Below, piece after piece: positions 50,683 to 59,302 of a stretch of DNA of 64,000 bases; the stretch's first letter is position 1, and each line of letters begins with the position of its first letter. The DNA is taken from assembly GCA_012862575.1 (NCBI GenBank), contig BLSF01000061.1:214349-278348 (forward strand), in the 5' to 3' direction. The position numbers and the translations under genes were made by a program. The DNA comes from Parietichytrium sp. I65-24A. Its lineage: Eukaryota > Sar > Bigyra > Thraustochytrida > Thraustochytriidae. A model generated the notes under the pieces. The model worked only from the letters and a program-made list of their open reading frames with translations, did no database searches and was not told the origin of the DNA.

Positions 50683-52830
50683 CCAGGAGAATGAGTGGAC
50701 CAAAACAGACATGTGTAACCGCGTGTAATAGATGAATTACATTTCGAGCACCACTTGCCGTACTTGAGAACAAGTCCCACAACTCTGAAACTGCGCGCAT
50801 CTGTCTCATCTTACAACAAGACTTATGCGCGCACCTTCTGAGGACTGAAACTGCTCTCTCATACGCCGAATTTTGCCGAATCATACTCACTTTTACACGA
50901 GCGCGCAAAATTTGGCGCATAATAAGGTCTGAGGACATGTGATAAGCGTGCATTCGTTGTTTCTGCGTTGTGAATGAGCAATGAGGAGCAGAGAAAACAA
51001 AGGAGAAATGTGGTGTCGATGATGTCAAGCTGACCAAATTGGGTTGACAACTGAGAGAGTTATGGCTACTTGGAAGCAATTCAAAAACGGCATCATCACT
51101 TCACTGTAAATGCGCGTTCCGATACTCACGGTCAAGCACAGTCTCTTGCGCGGCACAGAGAGGGTTGCCTCTGCTGTCGATGACTCTCAACACCATGGCG
51201 GGCTGGCGGGCTGGAGACAGGAGGTAGGCGGCTTTCTTCTCTCGCGCAACCTCTATCGCTGAGGGGTGGTCTTGAAGATGCTCGCCTGCGCACTGGCATC
51301 ACGAGAGCTTACTTCCAGCACTCCAAACACCCGCTCGCTCTCGAAGGAAGCTTGGGCAATGGTGCAGAAGGAGGGGACTGGCAGTGCCGGGGTATACATG
51401 CGTCCTCTTCGCTCATTGTCTGTGCCTTGGGAAAGCTAGCAGGGAGATGTGGTGCTGGCTGGCTCGACTGGACTCGAGAAAGGAACACTTTCTTTATGCG
51501 CAAATCGTCCATTTCTTCGCGCCTTTGCAGGATTCTGGTCCAGCATGCACCGGGGAGGTCTGCGAGAGTGCGAGCCGCTTCTGTGCTGCTTCTGGACTCC
51601 TCAAACTGTAGATAATTGCAGACGAAAGGCGTATTGAACTCCACCACAACGGCGACGAAGCAGCGCCGCAAAGCAACAACACCAAGACGTTTCCATCAAA
51701 GATAATACCTGTCTCGGCCACCGCAGTGGGTCTGCTTTGCACTCTCCAATTATCTCGGCCGTGCACGCATTCCGTTTTGCATAGTTCCTTCTTGAAATAT
51801 AGTCCACTTTTTAACCCTCTGCATTTTCTCAACTTTCAGCTTCAATTAATGTTTCAGCAAAACAAATTTGCATGAACTTTTCAGACTCTCTTCTTCTTCA
51901 TAGGCATGGCATCCATGTTGTGGCATTTGGTTTGACAGAAAATGGATGGATACTGCTTTGCGACTGTGTCAAAAGCTGCTCTTTACTCGCAAAACTCCAA
52001 GTCTCGCGCAATACAAAAGTATGTGATCTTGGGCTTATCTCTCGGTCTATCGAAAAGCTTACCCCGCACTCCTATGCTGTGCGATACCTCCTGAATACCA
52101 ATCTGACTTTGCAGCCTCAAATTATGAGAATGCATAAGGCAACCAAGACTAATTCGTTTATACCCAAACGTGTAGCCCCTAGAAAACCTGGTCTCTTACC
52201 CACTTGGCTACCGCGCAGTTAAGTGCTCAAATTGGTTCCCCAACTACTAAGTTGGGAGTAGGGTATCTTGTTTGTTATCCACCTGGCTATTGAGCCTTTA
52301 AGAGCCTATTATCACCAGTGTCTCTAGGACTTCATCTATAGAACAAAAGAACGCCGGACGAACTCCAGCTTCGGGGTTTTACTCGTGCTGCTCCCAGACA
52401 TTACACCGAAGAAAGTGCAAATAAAAGACTCGGCAACTCTCCCCTCAATTAGGATTTAAAGATACCCCAACCACCTACTTGAACATTTCTTCATCTTAGG
52501 GTCGTTTCATAAAAGTCTTGTGCATCGTGGTTTTGCGCGAAAATCATCGCCTACTGACTTGTTTAGCAGGCAAATGCATAAGATTATGTGAGTTGTTTTG
52601 CTCGAGGGTACATCGAGGCTCTCAGGTTTGGACAGGGCGTTTGGGCACTGAAAGCTTCGTAGGCATCCAACACAAGAGGTGGGGACCCACAACAACAGGC
52701 CAGCAAGATCAGGCAAGCAGGTCTCTTCTCTCGCACACCGACATTGCACTTGCCTCGACCTTCCTCGCTCGTTCCTCTTGGTCGCAGCACACTCCAGCAA
52801 CACTTGGCGCAACTGGTGACCTGATGCCCT
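50683..52830. other. Non-coding host-type sequence
   Basis: No convincing coding region. Open frames on both strands are short and lack gene-like composition. From about 52,020 to 52,500 the sequence is less GC-rich and includes paired segments such as GGTTCCCCAACTACTAAGTTG GGAG (a perfect short stem CCCAACT/AGTTGGG), which hints at a structured RNA. I could not match it to a known RNA class. Confidence 0.4.
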
Positions 52831-52837
52831 GACTTCA

Positions 52838-53125
52838 GTGGAGGCAGGTGAAGCGGGTGAATAGCTTCGTGGCAGTGAGAGCTCGTCTTGATCGGGGCCG
52901 CGGGGGCGGTACGCACAGAGCCACCCGCTACATTCGCGCAGATGCTCTGGCTCGGCTACTTGCGCAGCTTCCTGGCTACCTGATTCCGGGCCTCAGTCGA
53001 CGGAGGTAAACGGGGTGAATAGCATACTGGAAAGGAGGGCTCGTCGTGGTCGGGGCTGCGGGGGCGGTACGCGCATAGCCACCCGGTACATTCGCGCAGA
53101 TGATTCAGCTCGGTGACCTGCGCAG
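52838..53125. repeat. Two tandem diverged repeats of about 150 bp
   Basis: TTCAGTGGAGGCAGGTGAAG ... GGTGAATAGC ... GCGGGGGCGGTACGC ... CATTCGCGCAGATG at about 52838-52960 is repeated as CTCAGTCGACGGAGGTAAAC ... GGTGAATAGC ... GCGGGGGCGGTACGC ... CATTCGCGCAGATG at 52991-53125, with about 80 percent identity. Confidence 0.75.
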
Positions 53126-53639
53126 GCTCTTGCCAACAGGAAACCAGGCTTGAGAGCGGTGTTACGGTAGATCTGGCATATCGCTACTGCGAGTAATTTA
53201 CAGGAGGGAAAAGCTGCACACCGAGGAGGCATTTATTTAGCATCATGCGCGGTCGTCAATATGGCGGAGCTTGAGGAACAAGGATGCGTGTGGAATACAA
53301 ATTAGCTTGCGGCGCCTGTAGCCTGTACCACATCTTTCGAGCCGCTTCGTTCTTGCCAACGGAAAGTTGCCGAAACATCTGCAATGCCTTGTGTGCTGAA
53401 GAGAGTTACAGCTGGTAGCTATTCCGAAGCCTTACTCCCCAGGCATTCCGGCGCACATTGGGGCAGAACGGACGAGAGTACGTGTACCCTGTGCTCCAGC
53501 CAGTGGACGTCGTTTGGTGGCGAGCTTTGCTACTTTGTAATGAAGCATTGTGGCTCTGGTTTCACAGCCTTTAACGGCGCTGCTACACGACCTGCAGTGC
53601 CTTGAATGTAAGATGAACGTGTGCTACTGCCTTCTACTT

Positions 53640-54180
53640 CAACGCTTCGGAGAAGGGCTTTGGAGTCCTGCGCGCGGCTGCGGGAGAATTAATTTGGCGG
53701 ACTCCATTCTATCTGCCAGCTGCGGACTAAGGAGCTAATGAATTTACTGTCGTGGGGGAGTTGGCCGCATGTTGAAATGTTCGCTTTAGCCTGAGCAGCA
53801 AGAGAGCAGATGGAGGGACGTCGTGTGCCATTGTCTTGGAGTTACCGCGTTTCCAGGAAAAAGTGCTTTGAGTTTCTGTGTGCCGCTGCGGGAAGATTAA
53901 CTTTGTAGGTTCAACATTGCTAGTGGTCTGCGGTGTGAAGAGCAAATGTGTTTTACATCATTGTGCTTTGCTTGTTTGCACTTGCTTTTCAACCTGGCGT
54001 CACAGCCCAAACCGGCGTTGCTATTCCCGACGGCGCCTGCCTGCGCGGGACCAAGCGTTGCAGCGCCTTTCATGTAAGAGGAGCGAGTGCTACTGCTTTT
54101 TACTCTTGCTTCCAGGGCATGCGGCTTTGGAGTCCTGTGTGCCGCTGCAGAGAGTTAACTTAATGGGTTCGATATCGTCC
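53640..54180. repeat. Three diverged repeats with GTGCCGCTGCGGGA core
   Basis: Cores at about 53662, 53879 and 54136 (GCGCGGCTGCGGGAGAATTA, GTGCCGCTGCGGGAAGATTA, GTGCCGCTGCAGAGAGTTAA), spaced 215-260 bp, each preceded by a TTTGGAGTCCTG-like string in two cases and followed by a TCTGCCAGCT/GTCCGCCAGCT or GTGGTCTGCGG block. No coding potential seen across 53,130-54,550. Confidence 0.6.
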
Positions 54181-54603
54181 GCCAGCTTCGGGGTGAAGCA
54201 GTCGGTTGGCTGTGTGTTGGAACGTGCGTTCTCTCACCTCTGCAGCGAGACAGCAGAAGGAGATCAGAAGACTCTGAAAGCCTTGGCGAGCAATTACTTT
54301 ACAGCATGCAACAAAAGGTAATTTATTTCCTCCAGCTTGCTTGCAAGGTATGGGTCTTGAGGCACACTTTGGGGGAAGCGTCTCGAGAGCGACAAACTCA
54401 AAGGCCCGCACCAATCAGAGCGGTGCGAGGCGTGCCGAGTGGGTGTTTGTTTACGTTGAGAGTTGTGAACCATGTCTTTTGCTCCCAGAAAGGTGAAAGA
54501 GGGAAGAGAGTGGGTGGTCGCGATGGAGGACTCAAGGAGATCGCGATCCGCGGTGCGGCAGTCATGCACCGGTCGGTCAGCGCTGTGACGGAGAAAGCGG
54601 AGG

Positions 54604-54830
54604 AGATCCCTGTTCCCTGTCCCTGTTGCACTCGCTGTTGGTGTCGGGGCCGCCGTTGTCGCACCGCCAATGGTTCTGGGTGCACTTTCTTGGGCAGGCT
54701 TTGGCGCCGGCGGTGTCGGTGATGGAACGTTGGCAGCGGGATGGCAGAGTGCCATGTGTATCGGACCGGTTTTCAGCGCCACCAAGCGGCGACAAGGTGT
54801 GTCAAGACCTGAAGGAAATCAGGAACAAAG
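54604..54830 (+). pseudogene. Glycine-zipper membrane segment resembling ISG12/Ifi6-16 proteins
   Basis: The plus strand (frame including the ATG at 54670) reads VPVALAVGVGAAVVAPPMVL, then GALSWAGFGAGGVGDGTLAA and GWQSAM. This A/G-rich double helix with GF..GG....T.AA.WQS is the pattern of the Ifi-6-16/ISG12 family of small membrane proteins. An ATG at 54564 in another frame encodes MHRSVSAVTEKAEEIPVP and would need a frame shift to connect. After SATKRRQGV the coding character moves to a different frame (KVCQDLKEIRNKVAHD). It is therefore broken or split, perhaps the start of the following locus. Confidence 0.4.
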
Positions 54831-54894
54831 TGGCCCACGACCCGGGGTACAACGAACGTGTCGAAGGAAAACCTGGAGCGCCTTCGGAAGCTGA

Positions 54895-56751
54895 ATTAGA
54901 CGTTCACTGTATCGATATGCTGTTTGTCGGGTTCAACCTAAGTTCGACGACGAGGAGCACGGCTCCGACTACCCAACGTACTTGGCGGTGGTGACCGACG
55001 ATGCGAGCAAGCAGGCAAGGGTGGCCGAGGTATCCAGGGACGATGTGGGGAGAAAGGCTTTGGACGACGACGCGGTGCGGGTGGCGACGCTGACCGAGCT
55101 CCAGGACCCCGCCTGTAAGCTGTCAAGTCAGTACCCGTGGCGGGCTGGACGGGTGTACAGACGTCATGAGGACCCGACCAACCCCACCTACTTCTTGGTG
55201 GAGAAGTGGGACGTGACGATGAAGCGCCTGTGCTCCGCCGCGGTGGTCCACTTTCTGATCAACCTGGGGCTTCGACTTCGCACGGTGTCGGAGACGCAAA
55301 GGGCCAAGGGGCACAAGAGCCTCAAGGCTCGCCTGTTTGGGGGTGGTGGTGGTGTCGACGCGGGGCTGGAAGGCAGCAACGTCCGTGCGGCGTCCACAGC
55401 AACCAGCCTGACCAGCACGCAAACGTACACCCCGCCAACGCAGCCGCCGTTCATCGACGAGGACCAGGACATGTTCTGGGTGAGAAACCCGGAGCGCTGC
55501 ATCATCCCGACGGAGGGGCGCACGCTGTACCAGCTCGGGCAAGCGTTTGTGGAGGCCGGTCAGCCCACGGTGGAGTCGGTGGACCTCAAAATCACCTTTG
55601 CGAGCAAGAACAAGACCATGAGGGACTTTGCTGCCAAGTTCAAGGCGCTGTTTGGCGGTGGTGGAGCGGGCGCCGACTGGGAGCAGGTGCACAAAGAGGA
55701 GAGCATCGTGGAGCTGCACCTGGAGTTCCACCCCCTGGAGGACTTCACGATCGCTGGCGACCTCCCGCTGGTGGAGAAGATCGACACGGTGCGCAAGCCT
55801 GCCGAGATCAAGACCAACTGCAGCTAGTACCTCAGCCTGCAGGCGAATGAGTCGTGGTTCTTCATTTTGTACAGCTTCAACATCGCATGCGTCGGCCCGG
55901 TGAAAGCTGGAAAGAGCAGTCTCATCCACTCTGCCAACGTGGCGCTAAACCAGCTCGTCGGCTACAACAACCCTATCAACACCGGCGAGGCTTTGGGGAA
56001 CCAGGGACTCTGCATTCGAAGTGACGCAAGGAAGGATTCGGACGGCACCAAGACGGGCACGTACGACCTGTACAAGATGCTCAACTGCAGGTTCAAGGCG
56101 GGGCGCAGCTGTCGCACGTACAAGGGAGAGCTCCGCTTCATGGACACCGCGGGCATGCCAGTGACCGACGCTGGTGCGGTGCAGTGGAAGGAGCGCGTCA
56201 TGCAAGACGAGCCGGGTGTGCGCAGCTCCATGAAGGCCTACCTGGTGGATGTCGCCATCCCGGATGTGACACTGCTGGTGTTTGACGCCAAGGACCTGTT
56301 CGAGCGGATTCCTCAGGCGCTTTCTGCACGGGCTTTCATGGCCCAGTACCGGCCCCTGATCGACGAGATCCGCACCGTGCTCCCCAACCACCCTTACCTC
56401 GTCGTGCTGACCAAGATGGACGAGCTCAACAGTTTCATGGACACCCAGGACGGGACTCTGGACGATGCCAAGACCCAGCTGGAGGAGGAAGTCAGAGCTG
56501 TGTTCCCCGACACGGCCGACGTGGTCTGCGTTACCAACTACACCATCCCGACGACGGAGGACAAGAATGCCTTTGCCGCGCTCGAGCCTGGAGCCACCAC
56601 GACGGGCCAAGCTCGCAAGGACTACCTCACCCAGGTCGCCGAGTGGACGGAGAATGAGCACCTCAACCTGGTGTTTCTAGCGACCAATGCGGCGCGCGAT
56701 ATTAAGGAGAAGCTTCGAGCAAGTGCGGAAAAGACGTGCACAGTCATGTGA
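54895..56751 (+). pseudogene. GTPase with novel N-terminal domain and CaaX end, interrupted by TAG
   Basis: One frame runs 618 codons, with a single TAG at 55825-55827 and no ATG before either half. The first part (about 310 codons) is an unrecognised domain with Gly-rich loops (FGGGGGVDAG, FGGGGAGADWE). After the TAG, the frame continues YLSLQANESWFFILYSFNIA and a G domain of 295 residues. This has a P-loop GPVKAGKSSL, a switch-like DTAG and a specificity loop LTKMDE, most like the IFI44-type family. It ends EKTCTVM, a CaaX prenylation box. Because the G domain has no own ATG, the stop must be a base error, read-through, or a true disabling mutation. Upstream, frame shifts near 54,830-54,930 also suggest decay or errors. 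Confidence 0.65.
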
Positions 56752-56758
56752 AGTCAAT

Positions 56759-58015
56759 TTAAAAAATATTACAGTTGTTTTGTTGTTCATCTACTTGGAC
56801 GACGTCATTGCTCAGTCGTGGCACCACCTTGTCTGTTGCCTCCAGTGCAAAAGGCTTGTCGGTTTGTCGACGCTTGGGGTTGTTAAACTCGCTCGGCGGA
56901 AAGTCGCGCAGGAACAGCCACCTTGGATACAGCAGCCGATAGTCTGCTGCGGCCACAATCTTGTCGCATACGTGATCTGGAAGGCTTGTGGTCGCACTCG
57001 GCCAGTAGCCCAGGTAGTGGCCGTCCCGCACTAGCTGGGCGAACGCTGGCTGGGCGTTTGTCGGTATGTCGCTGTTGTTGGCCTGATCAAACTCGGCAGC
57101 TAGTGCTTCTTCATTGTCGGTGTTCGCGACAAACTCCTCCCTGCAGTTGCTGGGTATGAACCAGTTGCCGAAGAGCATGTTGCCCCCACACGCCATCCAC
57201 AAACTCAGGAACCCTGGCTCGGTGTACTCGGCGTTGAAGTCGGTCCACTGGATAAAGTTGCCCTCGTCCTTCATCCACAGCAGGTACACGCCCAGGTCTT
57301 GCGTAGGGAGTGTTGTCAGGGTCTCCACAGTCTCGGGGTACGGCATCAGGTCAAAGTTGGCCCCAGCATCGCGGTAAAGCTTGCGGTAGTGCTCTAAATT
57401 GGTCTTCTCCTTCCATTCCTCTTGGCGCTGTTCCGGGAAGAAGCCGTAGCGAATGAGGACGGCCGTTTGAACGTCTCGGCCGCCTAGATGTGCTTGAAGC
57501 ATGGTCTCCAATGTTGCCGTCTTGGCGAGAAACGCTTTCTGATACGGGTTGTCCACACTACTGAATGCTGGCTCCTTGGACTTCCACTTGTTCAGAAAGG
57601 TACCTTGTCCTCCGAGATCGCCCATATCCAGCACCACGGTGGCCCTCAGCTCCGTCTTCTTGAACACCCGTTTGTCATCCCAGTAGAGTGGCAGCGTGAG
57701 CATCGCCGGGTCTTTGTCGTCGAACGGGAAGAGGGCGGCACCGCACCGTAGACAGCAGACAGAGCCCCCCACCCGCATCAAGTTGAAGGTCCGCGTGAAC
57801 GTGGCCGACAACTTCCACCTCTTCAAGGAGGGCTGCCTGCACACGTCGGCCTCCTGCGCGATGCGCACCTCGCACTCGGGACATCGGAACACACGCAGCT
57901 TGCCCTCCTCCGGCAGCACGTACGCCTTGACTGCCTCCTCGTCCGTCTCCCCCTCCCAGCCAGCCCTCCGTCGCCCGTCAGCGCGGGGGTGCTTGTCCCG
58001 CCGCAACCACTCCAT
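56759..58015 (-). CDS. Unknown protein with zinc-ribbon-like pairs and CaaX end
   Basis: 418 aa, ATG at 58015 (MEWLRRDKHPRADGRRRAGW). Two Cys pairs, CPEC at about 45 and CLRC at about 88, probably form one zinc site. The following 300 residues are mixed alpha/beta, rich in Trp, Phe and Asn (LTLPLYWDDKRVFKKTE, YLLWMKDEGNFIQWTDFNAE, GGNMLFGNWFIPSN). It ends QQNNCNIF: Cys-Asn-Ile-Phe is a possible CaaX box, of the geranylgeranyl type given the final Phe. It is convergent with the GTPase locus, whose product also ends in CaaX, with only 7 bp between the two stops. Continuous ORF without introns. Family not recognised. Confidence 0.75.
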   Translation of the reverse strand: MEWLRRDKHPRADGRRRAGWEGETDEEAVKAYVLPEEGKLRVFRCPECEVRIAQEADVCRQPSLKRWKLSATFTRTFNLMRVGGSVCCLRCGAALFPFDDKDPAMLTLPLYWDDKRVFKKTELRATVVLDMGDLGGQGTFLNKWKSKEPAFSSVDNPYQKAFLAKTATLETMLQAHLGGRDVQTAVLIRYGFFPEQRQEEWKEKTNLEHYRKLYRDAGANFDLMPYPETVETLTTLPTQDLGVYLLWMKDEGNFIQWTDFNAEYTEPGFLSLWMACGGNMLFGNWFIPSNCREEFVANTDNEEALAAEFDQANNSDIPTNAQPAFAQLVRDGHYLGYWPSATTSLPDHVCDKIVAAADYRLLYPRWLFLRDFPPSEFNNPKRRQTDKPFALEATDKVVPRLSNDVVQVDEQQNNCNIF

Positions 58016-58818
58016 CGTTGTGGGTCTGCCTGCTTCCCTGCTTCCTTTTTTCTTCCTTCAGATTTGTTTGGAACGTTCTTGGAACCACAAAAGGGCTTCA
58101 TATGTTGAAACCAAAAGGCACGATGAAAGACACAGTCGATGTCCATATACACAACAAAGATACAACCGAAGAAAAGAAGAAAGGGAAAAGGACGCATCAC
58201 ACAGGAGATGCAAAATGAATGGTTCATCTGATTTACCTCGTATGATACTTCGACCACAATTACCCGAAGGCATGGTTTTCCCGAATGACTGGCAAGTGTC
58301 TCTTGCCGATACCGGTTGCGTGGGATCGGCATAAAGTGAGGACTAGCGGAAGAAAAGTTCTCTGAGGTTCTTCTGGTTGCTTGGTTAGTTTGGGGTTGTA
58401 TGTCTTTGCTTCTACTTTCTCTGATGGTGTAGTCGCACCTTGCGGTTTCCGTCATCCGGCTTTCCTTGCAGGGGTATCCAGCGGATTCATTCTACAGTAG
58501 CAGTATCGCTGTTTCGGGGACTATTGCGAGTCTGCTTCAATCACCAGAAAACAACCACTTCTGTATTCCCTCGCTCGAAACTTTTCGTTTCCCGGGATAC
58601 CTCGTCTTAAACATGGCCACTTCTCTTCGTATCAACCCTACATGCACACGCTCTATGCCCTGCTGCCTCATGATCCTCTGCACGAGCTCTTGGACGAGTT
58701 TGAGCACAATCAGCGATTGAACTTGCTCAGTGCGAGTTGCCTTTGTGACGCCCGTTTGTCTTGCCACATTTGATTTCGGCGCAGCATTTCTACTCGTCAC
58801 TAAATCCGACTGAAGCTC

Positions 58819-59134
58819 TTAAAGCGCCTCGCGGGCACCGTCTTTCCAATCAACTGCATTCGCCCCTGGGTCAAACCCCCGCTTTTCGCTGCCAATAAAA
58901 ATCCCTTCTTGCTTTCCAGGCCTCACTCGCACTACGGTTGGGCAGCGAGTCACCGTTCCCCTTCCGGTGGGCAGCACGCCCCGAAGACCTGGTACAACTG
59001 ACGACAACCAGGAGGACTTTTTCCCCGAGTACACAGATCTGCGGGATCTCCAATTCGCCGCCGGCCTGCTCCCGAATGTCTTGGATGATCGAGAGTAAGT
59101 GGGCGTAGTCCGTGTCACTTCCAACGCTTGACAT
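58819..59134 (-). pseudogene. N-terminal fragment of a dynamin-family GTPase with broken P-loop
   Basis: From an ATG at 59134 the frame reads MSSVGSDTDYAHLLSIIQDI then GELEIPQICVLGE, a typical dynamin start. At the P-loop the reading shifts one frame and continues KSSWLSSVV, GLRGVLPTGRGTVTRCPTVV, the dynamin G1/G2 region with its conserved LPTGRGTVTR(C/R)PT. About four residues of the expected G-x-x-S-S-G-K-S loop are missing at the junction, so a deletion of roughly 11 bases explains both changes. After RVRPG the similarity ends and a stop follows. No remaining G domain, middle or GED region is seen in 58,020-58,818. A dead partial copy, or an exon with a sequence error. Confidence 0.6.
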
Positions 59135-59302
59135 GTTTCTCTCCTGCCCCTTCTCCCTTCTTCACGCGCACAGACAGGAGCTCCTACTCGCTGCACAGAG
59201 GTGTATATAATCTATATATATTTCTTCTTTAACCCGTCACCGTCAAACTATTCCCCAACTCCCACACATAACGGAAGAACCGCGAGCTGGAATATGGGGC
59301 CC

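Noticed and set aside
51980-52500. tRNA-like strings (GGTAGCCAAGTGGGTAAG on the minus strand, and GAGTTGCCGAGT)
   Set aside because: An A-box-like element is visible but no B box, acceptor pairing or anticodon stem can be closed. Mitochondrial rRNA was also considered, but no diagnostic core could be matched.
55123-56661. Long minus-strand frames opposite the GTPase locus
   Set aside because: High GC content keeps antisense frames open; only the plus strand has P-loop, DTAG and TKMD motifs in order.
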